Notes: generated by a model from the letters alone, not told the origin. Counted from the stretch's first letter, positions 7,494-16,890 are shown. The stretch is DNA of 64,000 bases from Mucilaginibacter dorajii (GCF_024808255.1 NZ_JANTYS010000004.1:186001-250000); one strand, 5' to 3'. Numbers and translations: made by a program.

Positions 7494-9443
7494 GTGTCAA
7501 ACCATAAAGATCTGCAAAAACTGTCGGCCGCCGGCCTTCTTATCAGTTTAGGAATAATTTACGGTGATATTGGTACCTCCCCATTATACGTATTTAAAGC
7601 CATTGTTGGTACAAACCACATTTCTGAAACATTAATTCTTGGTGGGGTTTCCCTCATTGTATGGACGTTAACATTGCAAACTACATTAAAATATGTGGTT
7701 ATCACGTTACGTGCTGATAATAAAGGTGAAGGAGGGATATTTTCCCTGTTCTCGCTGGTCCGTCGAAAGGCAAAATGGCTTATTGTACCTGCGGTTGTTG
7801 GTGGCTGCGCGTTGCTTGCCGATGGTATCATTACCCCGCCTATCACCATATCATCTGCCATAGAGGGTTTAGAAACCAAGATACCGCACTTACCAACGGT
7901 ACAAATTGTAATCGCCATCATCACAGGCTTGTTCATTATACAACAGTTTGGTACATCATTGGTAGGCAAGGCTTTCGGGCCAATTATGTTTATCTGGTTT
8001 ACCATGATGGGGGTTTTGGGTATCAGCTATATTGCTAAATCGCCGGGCATCATCAGGGCGTTAAATCCTTATTATGCATATGAGTTATTAAGCTCAAGCA
8101 GCAGCCATACCGCGTTCATTATATTAGGAGCCGTATTTTTATGTACTACAGGAGCCGAGGCTTTGTACTCCGACCTGGGGCACTGCGGTAAACAAAATAT
8201 CCGTATCAGCTGGATCTACGTTAAAACCTGCTTAATATTAAATTACCTGGGGCAGGCTGTTTGGTTGTTGCAAAGCAACGGCGCTATCATGGACCTGAAT
8301 GTTAACAACCCTTTTTATAAAATAATGCCCGGATGGTTTTTAATATTTGGTATCGGTATCGCTACCGTTGCGGCCATCATTGCCAGCCAGGCCTTAATTT
8401 CGGGTTCATTTACACTGATTGCCGAGGCCGTTAGGCTTAATCTTTGGCCAAAAGTACGCATCAACTACCCGTCAGAACAAAAGGGGCAATTGTATGTACC
8501 AAGTGTTAACTGGCTGCTTTGGGCAGGCTGTATTGGTGTGGTTTTAATTTTCCGTCATTCTGATAAAATGGAGGCGGCATACGGCTTAAGTATTACCGTG
8601 GCCATGCTCATGACCACTATACTGGTATCTAAGTTCCTGAAACGAAAAAAAGTACCGACATATATTATCAATACCTTTTTGGCGGTTTACCTGGTTATTG
8701 AAGGTACGTTCCTTACCGGTAACCTGGTGAAATTTTTACACGGTGGCTGGTTTACGTTATCAATAGGCTTTGTATTATTCACCGTAATGTGGACCTGGCA
8801 CACGGCCCGCAAAATCCGTAACCGCTACGTGAAGTTTGTTGGTATTGATGATTACTATAACATCATCAACGAGCTTAGTGCCGATGAAAGCGTTCCTAAA
8901 TATGCTTCGCAATTGGTGTATTTGACCAGCGCTAATTTTAATTCAGAGATTGAATCAAAAATTATTTATTCCATTTTACAAAAGTCGCCCAAACGGGCTG
9001 ATGTTTATTGGCTGGTACACGTTGATGTGGTGGATGAGCCTTACAAACGTGAATACGAGGTTGACTTTTTGATCCCCAATAAATTGATCCGTATCGACTT
9101 TAAACTCGGGTTCAGGGTTGAGCAGCAGATTAACCTGTTGTTTAGACGGGTTGTTGAAGACCTGGTTAAAAAAGGCGAGGTAGATATCACCAGCAACTAC
9201 AAATCATTAAACAAACACAAAATTGTAGGCGATTTTAGGTTTGTGGTGATTGAGAAACTGTTCTCGCGTTCGCACAGCCTGTCGTTATATGAGCGTTTCA
9301 TCATGGATTTCTATGTTTACCTTAAAAAGGTGAGTTTATCAGAAGAACGCGGTTTCGGTTTGGATCTGAGTTTTGTAACGGTTGAAAAGGTACCGTTGAT
9401 GTTATCGATACCTGATGCTATAGAGATACATAGGGTAAATTAA
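7494..9443 (+). CDS. kup: Low-affinity potassium uptake protein Kup
   Basis: 649-residue Kup/HAK/KT potassium transporter, an inner-membrane proton-coupled K+ importer. The N-terminal signature LGIIYGDIGTSPLYVFKAI (about 18-36) holds the acidic residue of TM1. Around twelve membrane segments follow up to residue ~440. The rest is a cytoplasmic domain of about 200 residues, somewhat shorter than in plant relatives. The start is a GTG at 7494: the frame has no usable ATG, and a -7 box lies 20 nt upstream. The gene is monocistronic. A palindromic element begins directly after its stop codon. Confidence 0.96.
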   Translation: MSNHKDLQKLSAAGLLISLGIIYGDIGTSPLYVFKAIVGTNHISETLILGGVSLIVWTLTLQTTLKYVVITLRADNKGEGGIFSLFSLVRRKAKWLIVPAVVGGCALLADGIITPPITISSAIEGLETKIPHLPTVQIVIAIITGLFIIQQFGTSLVGKAFGPIMFIWFTMMGVLGISYIAKSPGIIRALNPYYAYELLSSSSSHTAFIILGAVFLCTTGAEALYSDLGHCGKQNIRISWIYVKTCLILNYLGQAVWLLQSNGAIMDLNVNNPFYKIMPGWFLIFGIGIATVAAIIASQALISGSFTLIAEAVRLNLWPKVRINYPSEQKGQLYVPSVNWLLWAGCIGVVLIFRHSDKMEAAYGLSITVAMLMTTILVSKFLKRKKVPTYIINTFLAVYLVIEGTFLTGNLVKFLHGGWFTLSIGFVLFTVMWTWHTARKIRNRYVKFVGIDDYYNIINELSADESVPKYASQLVYLTSANFNSEIESKIIYSILQKSPKRADVYWLVHVDVVDEPYKREYEVDFLIPNKLIRIDFKLGFRVEQQINLLFRRVVEDLVKKGEVDITSNYKSLNKHKIVGDFRFVVIEKLFSRSHSLSLYERFIMDFYVYLKKVSLSEERGFGLDLSFVTVEKVPLMLSIPDAIEIHRVN

Positions 9444-9445
9444 AG

Positions 9446-9687
9446 CCTCACCTAAACGGCGAAGCCTTCATGAGTGCCAAAAAGAAAAAATAAAATGCGA
9501 ATAATCCTCTCCAAAGGAGAGGACTTGGAACTGCAGGCGGAGAATGTTTAATATTTCTTTCGAATACTACCAAATTCTGCCAGGTTGGTTTATCCAGCTT
9601 GGCTTTTGTGTTTAATACTGTTGGCGGCCTTCCGTTGGCACCACGCAAATCAAAAGTCCTCTCCTTTGGAGAGGATTTAGGTGAGGC
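9446..9687. repeat. Inverted-repeat element with AATCCTCTCC arms
   Basis: Left side holds GCCTCACCTAAA (from 9446) and ATCCTCTCCAAAGGAGAGGA (about 9503-9522). The right side (about 9655-9687) holds the same words inverted. The inner words are themselves hairpins. The element fills the whole gap between kup and the DUF5655 gene; its right arm encodes the last residues and stop codon of the latter. Confidence 0.85.
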
Positions 9688-10096
9688 CGAGGCTGCTGCT
9701 CGCCATCCTCATAAACCCCTTCACCTCGTCATTCAAATCTTCCTTAAAATACATCCTGAAATAATGGTTGTGCTGATTGGTGCCCGGAACGGTTTTTATT
9801 TTAGTGAAGCACAGGTTATCGGCATAAATTTCATCGAAAGGGAAAACCACATCAATAAAGTTTTTGCCCAATTGTGTTACATAGGCAAAGTTGGTTTTTA
9901 AACCAAGTGCGATCATGCTTTTGGTGGGGCATACTTTGATAGGGGTTATTTGCAGGTACTCATTAATGAAGTGATCAAACAGCTCAACGGTATAGTCGGA
10001 TTTTCCTTTAAAAAAATCCCCAAGATTGCGTTCCCAGCAGGAGTGGACCTGGTTGGTATTAAAAAACTCGCGTTCGCAAATGGGGCAGGTCCACAT
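9677..10096 (-). CDS. DUF5655-like small protein with zinc ribbon
   Basis: 139 residues. The N-terminus starts WTCPICEREF and continues to HSC, a likely C-x2-C...H-x-C zinc knuckle (C4, C7, H18, C20). The remaining ~110 residues resemble the DUF5655 fold, which is annotated only by conservation and is related to small transport-associated domains. Function is unknown. The last residues (about SSSLGLT) and the stop are encoded inside the palindromic repeat, so the C-terminus may have been changed by repeat insertion. Cytoplasmic, as no signal is visible. Confidence 0.8.
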   Translation of the reverse strand: MWTCPICEREFFNTNQVHSCWERNLGDFFKGKSDYTVELFDHFINEYLQITPIKVCPTKSMIALGLKTNFAYVTQLGKNFIDVVFPFDEIYADNLCFTKIKTVPGTNQHNHYFRMYFKEDLNDEVKGFMRMASSSLGLT

Positions 10097-10177
10097 AACA
10101 ATTGTTTTATAGTGGTTGTTAAAATTGAGCGATGGGTAAAAGAGATTAACTCAGAACCCATCAATCAAAATTGGTTA

Positions 10178-12112
10178 CTATTTTACATCAGCTTCTTTAC
10201 CCAAAACGCTGTTTTTGTAGCTATAAGTAAAGTAAATCACAAGCCCTATTACCAGCCATATCAGGAATCTTAACCAATTGGTGTAGCCAAGTTCGGTCAT
10301 CAGGTAAAAACAACTCATAAGTCCTAAAACAGGAATAAGCGAGAAGTTTTTAAGGAAACTATAAATGGCGATGACAATGATGAGGATAAAGAACAGGTAA
10401 TTAGGGAAATTGTACAGGAAGCCGTTGAGTCCTAAGCTATATTTTGTTGTTTCGGCAATAGATGGGGTGGCCCTTAAGGCGGTATTAAACTTATCTTCTT
10501 CCAGTTCTTTAAAGTATTTTATAGCAACGGTTGTGTCGTTTATGTTTTGTTTGTTGTATAGCTTGGTACAGGTAATTGCCAACGCGTTTTTATCGGCAGC
10601 CTTCAAATCATCAATAATTGCCGATTTTTCTTTCAGTTTTTTAAACTGCATCATTTCTACCTGTGCAGGTGCTTTAATATAAATGCAAGCCCCTAATATG
10701 GCTATGGTTAAAAGGGGGATGATAAATTTGCCATTCACATACGGCAGGTGAAACTTGCCTTGTTGCGCTGCTTCGCGAGGTAATATCAATACACCGCCGC
10801 ATACCAGTACAAATGCAAACAGGGTGCCAATGCTGGTAAGGTCGGTTACTTCGGTTAGGTTCATGAATAATGCCGGTATAGCAACCACAAAGCCTGTTAC
10901 CACGGTAGCAAATGCAGGTGTGTGAAATTTAGGATGGATGCGTGAAAACGCTTTAGGTAATAAACCATCGCGACTCATGCTCATCCAAATGCGGGGTTGC
11001 CCCAGTTGAAATATCAATAATACACTTGCCGTAGCAATTACCGCGCTAATAGATATAATGTAACTCACTTTATGTAAGCCTACTTTGGCAAATACAAACG
11101 CAAGTGGATCGCCAACCTGTAGGTCTTTATAACTCACCATCCCGGTTAATACCAATGCTATCAGGATATATAATACCGTACAAATGATAAGGGAGTAAAT
11201 CATACCGCGGGGCAAATCGCGTTGTGGTTGTTCGCATTCCTCAGCAGTGGTTGATATGGCATCAAAACCTATATAAGCAAAAAATACACCCGATACGCCC
11301 TTCATTACACCTCCAAAGCCATTAGGCATAAATGGGTGCCAGTTGGCCGGGGTCACATAAAAAAAGCCGACAACAATAACAGCGATAACGATCACAATTT
11401 TCAGGATCACCATGGCGTTGGTAGCTTTTTTTGTTTCGCGGATGCCGATATAAACCAGGTAGGTAATAACAAATACGATCATTAAGGCAGGCAAATTGGC
11501 TATTAGTTTAAAGTTGCCAATACCCGGTGCATTATCCCATGCCATCGCTGCTGATTTGGCCCTATCGGCAACATCGGCAATTTTTGCGCCTGCCGCCACA
11601 ACAGCTTCGTGCCCTCTTAAGGCCGACACATAATCCATGGTCAGGTATTTGGGCAAATGGATATTAAAGCCTTCTAAAAGGTTCACAAAATACTCGCTCC
11701 ATGAAATAGCTACGGCGATATTGCCAATGGCGTATTCCATCAAAAGGTCCCATCCTATGATCCAGGCAATCAGTTCGCCAAATGATGCGTAAGCGTAAGT
11801 ATAAGCACTGCCCGCCACCGGGATGCGCGATGCAAATTCGGCATAACATAAAGCCGAAAAACCGCAGGTTATAGCGGTTACAACAAATAATAGGGAAACT
11901 GCCGGTCCGCCGTGAAAAGATGCCTCGCCAATGGTGCTAAAAATACCTGCGCCAACTACGGCGGCTATACCCATAAGGGTAAGGTCTTTTACGTTAAGTT
12001 CTTTTTTGAGTTGTGATGATGCTGTTCCGGGGTGTTCTGCGTCGCTAAAACCGCAATCAACATCGTGTAATATTTTGGCAATGGATTTTTTACGAAATAT
12101 GCTTTTCGACAT
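10178..12112 (-). CDS. APC-family amino-acid permease (cationic amino-acid type)
   Basis: 644-residue inner-membrane permease. The first transmembrane helix carries the APC signature GIAAVVGAGIFSTIG (about 48-62), where unwound glycines bind the substrate amine. About 12-14 membrane helices can be picked out. FFAYIGFDAISTTAEECEQPQRDLPRGM (about 275-302) is typical of the cationic amino-acid transporter group. Two non-membrane inserts stand out: an alanine-rich one near 165-195 and one of ~85 residues between late helices (about 480-560). Both are common in Bacteroidota members. Substrate remains unproven. A -7 box lies at 12142-12149. Confidence 0.93.
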   Translation of the reverse strand: MSKSIFRKKSIAKILHDVDCGFSDAEHPGTASSQLKKELNVKDLTLMGIAAVVGAGIFSTIGEASFHGGPAVSLLFVVTAITCGFSALCYAEFASRIPVAGSAYTYAYASFGELIAWIIGWDLLMEYAIGNIAVAISWSEYFVNLLEGFNIHLPKYLTMDYVSALRGHEAVVAAGAKIADVADRAKSAAMAWDNAPGIGNFKLIANLPALMIVFVITYLVYIGIRETKKATNAMVILKIVIVIAVIVVGFFYVTPANWHPFMPNGFGGVMKGVSGVFFAYIGFDAISTTAEECEQPQRDLPRGMIYSLIICTVLYILIALVLTGMVSYKDLQVGDPLAFVFAKVGLHKVSYIISISAVIATASVLLIFQLGQPRIWMSMSRDGLLPKAFSRIHPKFHTPAFATVVTGFVVAIPALFMNLTEVTDLTSIGTLFAFVLVCGGVLILPREAAQQGKFHLPYVNGKFIIPLLTIAILGACIYIKAPAQVEMMQFKKLKEKSAIIDDLKAADKNALAITCTKLYNKQNINDTTVAIKYFKELEEDKFNTALRATPSIAETTKYSLGLNGFLYNFPNYLFFILIIVIAIYSFLKNFSLIPVLGLMSCFYLMTELGYTNWLRFLIWLVIGLVIYFTYSYKNSVLGKEADVK

Positions 12113-12141
12113 ATATTTTAAAGTAATTAGTTAACCTTTCC

Positions 12142-12149
12142 CAAACATA
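12142..12149 (-). promoter_or_regulatory. -7 box TATGTTTG of the permease gene
   Basis: Exact TAnnTTTG match on the minus strand, 29 nt before the ATG at 12112. Confidence 0.55.
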
Positions 12150-12210
12150 ATCATTTTTTTGCATTAGCTAAGTATCCAGTCAATGTGATATATACTGAGG
12201 TATTTACGCA

Positions 12211-12240
12211 AAAAAAGGCCGGGATTTCCCGGCCTTTTTA
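12211..12240. terminator. Bidirectional terminator hairpin
   Basis: Stem AAAAAGGCCGGG / CCCGGCCTTTTT around an ATTT loop, with A and T runs on both sides. It lies upstream of the permease gene and downstream of the exported-protein gene; it would end minus-strand transcription coming from 12305. Confidence 0.9.
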
Positions 12241-12304
12241 AATCTATTTTAATGACTAATTCATCTTAATATTAACGACTTGTTAAAAAAATAAGGTCTC
12301 ACGG

Positions 12305-12976
12305 CTAATATTGAGCTTCTTCCGCCAAACGTTTCTTTCTGCGGATGGATGCTACTACCGCTATAATGATAATTAATGGCACACCACCAAATAGACCAAT
12401 CTTAACAGGCGTTGACATGCCTTTGGCATTTGACAGGTATTGATCCTTACGGTTAACGTCTGATACTTTGATAGAATTCGAAAACTCTTTTAGCTCTGGT
12501 GTGGCAAGGTCGGCCCGTGCTTCGGGATAAAAATATTCAAAAGTGTAAGTAGCTTCCTGAGTATAAAGCAATATAAATCGCCTTAATTGAGGTGCTTCAC
12601 CTGTTGAGCCGCTGTTATCAACCCTGAGTGTAAAAATGCGGGCCTCCAACGGACCGATGGTGGTATCGCGCGGGTTCATGATGCTTCCGTTTCGCGATTG
12701 TTTCCTGATGCCCTCGGCAAAGGTTTTAAATACGTTTTTAAGGTCTTTTTCTTTGTTTAAAGGTTTGTTGTTGGCGGCGTTTTGCGCCTTTATAACAACA
12801 ATATATCCTAATGATGCCGTAGCTTGATAGATCTGCTGACCTAATGTATCTTTCTTGGTAAAGTTTGCGGGAAGTGATACTGTAACTACACTATCAATTT
12901 TTACAGGTTTAAGAATTTGACTAAAACCTAAAGTCGCAAACAGGATGAGGCTTAAACTTAAAATTGTCTTTTTCAT
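12305..12976 (-). CDS. Exported protein with C-terminal membrane anchor
   Basis: 223 residues. A signal peptide (residues 1-19, ending GFSQ) leads into a periplasmic domain of about 160 residues. One hydrophobic helix near 192-210 (IGLFGGVPLIIIIAVVASI) is followed by a short basic tail (RRKKR). The middle shows no motif I can name; it contains KPVKIDSVVTVSLPANFTKKD, as in many uncharacterised Bacteroidota envelope proteins. A terminator follows the gene. Real by length, signal peptide and codon pattern; function unknown. Confidence 0.85.
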   Translation of the reverse strand: MKKTILSLSLILFATLGFSQILKPVKIDSVVTVSLPANFTKKDTLGQQIYQATASLGYIVVIKAQNAANNKPLNKEKDLKNVFKTFAEGIRKQSRNGSIMNPRDTTIGPLEARIFTLRVDNSGSTGEAPQLRRFILLYTQEATYTFEYFYPEARADLATPELKEFSNSIKVSDVNRKDQYLSNAKGMSTPVKIGLFGGVPLIIIIAVVASIRRKKRLAEEAQY

Positions 12977-13008
12977 AGTTAATCTAACCTGAAAAATAGC
13001 TTTTGGTT

Positions 13009-13320
13009 TTAAAAATTAATTGACAGCCGGTTTTGGGTCGACATGATGATATTGATAATCAGTTGATTTAGTTGATCGGTATTGCAGATGTCAGAGGACA
13101 CTGATAAAAGTTTACCGGCTGGCTCAAGGTTTATAAAATTACAGTATTTAAGTGATCGCAATAAACTGTAATAGCCGGCAACACTTTGATTTGAAAACTT
13201 CAACCATCCCAACAAATCGCGGATTGAGCACCCTGTATCCGAAACCAAAATTTTTTCACCGACAAAACACGTACACTTACCGATTTCTTTAAATATATCG
13301 CCAGTTTTTGTTTGGCTCAA
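13009..13320 (-). CDS. Small hypothetical protein
   Basis: 103 residues without recognised domain, signal peptide or membrane helix. It contains five cysteines, most in the first third (CTC, GCS). Its first codons overlap the -33 element of the oppositely oriented LiaF-like gene. Nothing in the neighbourhood explains it. It may be a genuine short gene or a chance open frame; the lack of a box or ribosome site upstream counts against it. Confidence 0.35.
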   Translation of the reverse strand: MSQTKTGDIFKEIGKCTCFVGEKILVSDTGCSIRDLLGWLKFSNQSVAGYYSLLRSLKYCNFINLEPAGKLLSVSSDICNTDQLNQLIINIIMSTQNRLSINF

Positions 13321-13342
13321 CTATAATGTTACCTTAGTTTTG
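13311..13342 (+). promoter_or_regulatory. Promoter of the LiaF-like operon
   Basis: TTTG at 13311-13314, a 20-bp spacer and TAGTTTTG at 13335-13342: a full match to the Bacteroidota sigma-ABfr pattern. The start codon follows 28 nt later. Confidence 0.7.
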
Positions 13343-13370
13343 GGATATGATTTAAAATGCAACCGTACAA

Positions 13371-14243
13371 ATGAACAACGATATAAATTCTCCGAACAAC
13401 CCCAACAAAGGAAAAGCCATGGCCGGCATTATTTTGCTTGTTGTTGGGGGCTTATTGCTGCTAAAGCAACTTACCTTCTTTTTTCTGCCCGGCTGGCTGT
13501 TCAGTTGGCCAATGATATTGATTGCCTGGGGCCTTTACATTGGCGGCAAGCACAATTTCAAAAATTCGTCATGGGCCATCATGGTGTTTTTAGGGGTAGT
13601 TTTTTTATTTAATGATAACATTCCCGATGCAAGTCGTATAGTTTGGCCAATAGCTATTATTGGTTTTGGTATGTGGCTGATTGTAAGGCGCGGCAAACAT
13701 GGCGATGCCGAATGGAATAAACATCGCGGTAAATGGGACAAAAAATTTGGCGATACGGATTTTTGGAATAAAACCGAAAAGCCAAAGTTTGATTTTGGCA
13801 ACCAACCTGAAGTTGACTATACTGTAAAGGATGGTGGACAAACGCCTCCCCAGGAGCCTTTTACGCCTCCAAATACGCCGCCGCCATTCGGTCACCACGA
13901 TGGCGATGACTACCTTGATACCGTATCTATCTTCGGCGGGGTTAATAAAACCATCCTGAGCAAAAACTTCAAGGGCGGCGATATCGTGAACATTTTTGGG
14001 GGTGCCGAACTTGATTTTACACAGGCCGATATTAATGGCCGCGTTTACCTGGATATCACCCAGATCTTCGGCGGCACCAAAATCATTGTACCATCTAACT
14101 GGCAGGTAGTGTCTGATCTGGCGGCCGTATTTGCCAGTGTTGATGATAAACGTATAAAAAGCACTGCATCAAACGTTAATGGTAAAATATTGGTACTAAA
14201 AGGGGTGTCTATTTTTGCCGGTGTTGATATCCGCAGCTATTAG
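13371..14243 (+). CDS. LiaF-like envelope stress membrane protein
   Basis: 290 residues. The N-terminal part has about four hydrophobic helices (residues ~17-37, 43-58, 66-81, 88-104), the LiaF transmembrane region. A charged, proline-rich linker leads to a C-terminal beta-helical domain (about 180-290) with repeated D-x-V-x-I-F-G-G-x-x elements. In Firmicutes LiaF inhibits the LiaRS response to cell-wall antibiotics. Here it begins an operon with a DUF4288 protein and a LytS/LytR-type pair, so a similar repressor role is a fair inference. Its TAG stop codon forms the edge of a palindromic repeat. Confidence 0.88.
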   Translation: MNNDINSPNNPNKGKAMAGIILLVVGGLLLLKQLTFFFLPGWLFSWPMILIAWGLYIGGKHNFKNSSWAIMVFLGVVFLFNDNIPDASRIVWPIAIIGFGMWLIVRRGKHGDAEWNKHRGKWDKKFGDTDFWNKTEKPKFDFGNQPEVDYTVKDGGQTPPQEPFTPPNTPPPFGHHDGDDYLDTVSIFGGVNKTILSKNFKGGDIVNIFGGAELDFTQADINGRVYLDITQIFGGTKIIVPSNWQVVSDLAAVFASVDDKRIKSTASNVNGKILVLKGVSIFAGVDIRSY

Positions 14244-14339
14244 CCCCACCCAAACCCTCCCCGGTAGGAAGGACTTTATATAACATAAACTAAACAAACC
14301 AAAGTCTCCCCTACCGGGGGAGATTTAGAGGGGGCTAAA
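14244..14339. repeat. Inverted-repeat element with CCCCGGTAG arms
   Basis: Left arm around 14250-14273 (CCCTCCCCGGTAGGAAG), right arm around 14305-14335 (CCCCTACCGGGGGAG and GAGGGGGC). The element starts immediately after the LiaF-like stop codon and ends just before the DUF4288 gene, inside an apparent operon. Confidence 0.8.
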
Positions 14340-14343
14340 TAAC

Positions 14344-14679
14344 ATGAACTGGTACGTAGCAAAATTAGTTTTCAGGGTAATAAGCGGTGATGGCGATCAT
14401 CAGGCGCAATTTGATGAGCAGTTACGCCTGATCAAAGCCGAAACCGAATTAAATGCCTTTGAAAAAGCAAACCAGATTGGTCATGCCAACCAGGATAGCT
14501 TTAAAAATATAGAAAAACAAACCGTTAAATGGCAGTTTATTGATGTGGCCGAACTTAACCGCATCAGCGAGCCCTCCGATGGTACTGAACTATATTACAA
14601 CATCCACGAAACACCGGATGCTGATCTGTACATTGCCTGGGCGCACCATAAAGCCGCGTTGCTGGGTGTACGGAATTAA
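14344..14679 (+). CDS. DUF4288 domain protein
   Basis: 111-residue soluble protein. MNWYVAKLVFRV at the N-terminus, with a WQFIDVAELN segment in the middle, is the DUF4288 pattern. The family has no known activity. It sits between the LiaF-like gene and a sensor kinase, 31 bp before the latter, and is probably co-transcribed with both. A small cytoplasmic accessory of the envelope response is possible, but nothing in the sequence shows it. Confidence 0.85.
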   Translation: MNWYVAKLVFRVISGDGDHQAQFDEQLRLIKAETELNAFEKANQIGHANQDSFKNIEKQTVKWQFIDVAELNRISEPSDGTELYYNIHETPDADLYIAWAHHKAALLGVRN

Positions 14680-14710
14680 TCAATTAAATTAAACAGAGAG
14701 AACATTAGTT

Positions 14711-15745
14711 TTGGCTACACCATCATTTTCTGCTTCAAGGTTATACGGTGCATTTGTTGCATGCGGCTTTGTATGGGCTGCATTGCAAACTTATATCATC
14801 CATAGTTTTGGCTTTTTGTGGTTCACCGCTACTATTGATGGTTTATTAAGCGCTGTTTTACTTGCCGGTGCCTGCTGGCTTATCAACAATAACCTTCGGT
14901 ACTACCAGCCTGGTAAAGGCAGTTATATCAACTTGTTTATATGGGTAGTAGCACTGGCCGGTACTTGTGCCGCCGGATGCCGGTATTTATTGCCCTTGTT
15001 AAATACCGATAAGGTATATATCAACTTTGTGATCCTTTCGCTCACCGTTCGCTTTTTTACTAATTTTTTGGCGATTGGGTGGATGGCCATGATCAGCTTA
15101 CTTTGGTACTCGCAGCTTGATCAAAAAGAAACCCTGAAACGCAAAACCGAAGCCGAGCAACTGGCCCGCGATGCCGAGTTATACAACCTGCGCCAGCAAC
15201 TGCAGCCTCACTTTTTGTTTAACAGCCTTAACTCCATTAACGCTCTTATCGGCTTTAAACCCGATGAAGCCCGTAAAATGATTCACCAGTTGAGTGATTT
15301 TTTACGCGGAACTTTGAAAAAAGACGACCAGCAGCAGGTGCCGCTTTGCGATGAACTGGCCCACTTAAATTTATACCTCGAGATTGAAAAGGTGCGTTTT
15401 GGTCACCGTTTACAAACCGAGATCAGTTGCGATGATAAATGTGCCCAGGCTTTGCTGCCAAGCATGTTGTTGCAGCCACTGGTAGAGAACGCCATTAAAT
15501 TTGGTTTGTACGATACTACAGGCGATGTAACCGTAAGCATCCGCGGCGAAATGGAAGAACACTACCTGGTAATTATGGTGCAAAACCCTTACGACCCACA
15601 AACATCACGACCTAAAAAGGGTACTGGTTTCGGTCTGCGTGGTGTGCAGCGCAGACTATATTTATTATATGCCCGTAACGACTTGATGGAAACTCACGCA
15701 AATGATGATATATTTACAACCATAATAAAAGTACCTCAAGTATGA
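14711..15745 (+). CDS. LytS-type sensor histidine kinase
   Basis: 344 residues. Four to five membrane helices cover residues ~10-135. The His_kinase domain then carries the phospho-acceptor histidine H167 in LRQQLQPHFLFNSLNSINALI. The ATPase domain shows the N box as LQPLVENAIKFGL and a glycine motif near KKGTGFGLRGVQRRL. There is no separate periplasmic sensor, so it probably senses within the membrane or through LiaF. The start is a TTG at 14711; the frame has no ATG before the first helix. The stop overlaps the response-regulator start by four bases (ATGA), a sign of translational coupling. Confidence 0.93.
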   Translation: MATPSFSASRLYGAFVACGFVWAALQTYIIHSFGFLWFTATIDGLLSAVLLAGACWLINNNLRYYQPGKGSYINLFIWVVALAGTCAAGCRYLLPLLNTDKVYINFVILSLTVRFFTNFLAIGWMAMISLLWYSQLDQKETLKRKTEAEQLARDAELYNLRQQLQPHFLFNSLNSINALIGFKPDEARKMIHQLSDFLRGTLKKDDQQQVPLCDELAHLNLYLEIEKVRFGHRLQTEISCDDKCAQALLPSMLLQPLVENAIKFGLYDTTGDVTVSIRGEMEEHYLVIMVQNPYDPQTSRPKKGTGFGLRGVQRRLYLLYARNDLMETHANDDIFTTIIKVPQV

Positions 15746-16491
15746 AGCGCGCGTTAATTATTGATGATGAGCCCTTGGCCCGCATGGTTGTAATGGAATA
15801 CCTGCTTGGTTTTAAAGACGAAATTGAACTGATAGGCGAATGTAATGATGGTTTTGAAGGACTAAAAGCCATTCAGCAACACCAGCCCGACCTGGTTTTC
15901 CTTGATATCCAGATGCCTAAAATTACCGGCTTTGAAATGCTGGAGTTGGTAGAGAACCCACCTGCTGTAATATTCGCTACCGCTTTTGATGAGTACGCTA
16001 TAAAAGCTTTTGAGGCCCACGCGGTTGATTACCTGTTGAAGCCTTTTAGCAAAGATCGTTTTAACAAAGCGGTTGAAAAATTCCTGGCATCGGCCCCTCA
16101 AAAAACTATCGCTAAACAAACAGAAGAATTACTGGAAACCGCTGCTACCCAATCAGCAGCGCAGCATGAGCGTATTGTGGTTAAAACGGGCACCAAGGTT
16201 AAAATTATCCCGGTTGCCGATGTTGAGTACCTAATGGCCGATGATGATTATGTAAGCGTGATTACCAAAGATGGCTCGTACCTAAAAAACAAAACTATGA
16301 GCTTTTTTGAGCAAACCCTCGATTCAAGAAAGTTTGTACGCGTACACCGCAGCTACATCATTGCTATAGAGCAAATTACCCGTATTGATCCTTACGAAAA
16401 AGACGCCCACCTGGCTATCCTGAAATCGGGCGCCAAGATTCCGGTGAGTAAAACAGGTTACGTGAAGTTGAAACAGGTATTGGGGATATAG
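15742..16491 (+). CDS. LytR/AlgR-type response regulator
   Basis: 249 residues: receiver domain (1-120), then a LytTR DNA-binding domain (about 150-249). The acidic pocket is D8, D9 and the phospho-acceptor D55 (LVFLDIQMPK); the conserved lysine is in LLKPF. The LytTR part shows VEYLMADDDYVSVIT and KFVRVHRSYIIAIEQI, the usual beta-strand binding elements. It is the partner of the kinase it overlaps. Targets probably include the operon itself; LytTR sites are direct repeats about 21-23 bp apart, and I could not identify any with confidence. Confidence 0.95.
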   Translation: MKRALIIDDEPLARMVVMEYLLGFKDEIELIGECNDGFEGLKAIQQHQPDLVFLDIQMPKITGFEMLELVENPPAVIFATAFDEYAIKAFEAHAVDYLLKPFSKDRFNKAVEKFLASAPQKTIAKQTEELLETAATQSAAQHERIVVKTGTKVKIIPVADVEYLMADDDYVSVITKDGSYLKNKTMSFFEQTLDSRKFVRVHRSYIIAIEQITRIDPYEKDAHLAILKSGAKIPVSKTGYVKLKQVLGI

Positions 16492-16890
16492 GGGGATTGA
16501 ATGAACAATCCTGCTACGATAATAAATCAGATATTCGTCGCGACATATTGACTGGACCGCCGAAGTCGTACTCCGCTGGAGTACAATTCTGTGTTTTCCG
16601 ATTTCTACAAAGCTTTTGTCCCGCCGGGACATCCTTGCGGATTAAATAGGCTTTGTTGTATATTTAAGATTGATCAACCGATAGACAAGCACCCCATAGG
16701 GGTGAAAGCTTTGTAGTAATTATTCCTTCCGTTTCCTGAGCTCAATCGGAGCTCAACTTCTCAGCGCTTTGAGTCCAAAAGATAGTACAGGACGGCCAAA
16801 TTCCCGAGGTTTTATAAATTGCCCTTTGATACCTGTTATAAAACCTAACTGGTAAGCCAATTTCTATGGAGCCGGAGTTAATACATTCCT
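16492..16890. repeat. 399-bp gap holding an inverted-repeat element
   Basis: TTTCTACAAAGC followed by TTTTGTCCCGCC (about 16600-16626) and an inverted copy ending GAAAGCTTTGTAGTAA (about 16704-16720) form arms of an element of about 120 bp. The rest, up to the start of the next gene, shows no open frame worth calling. Confidence 0.65.
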
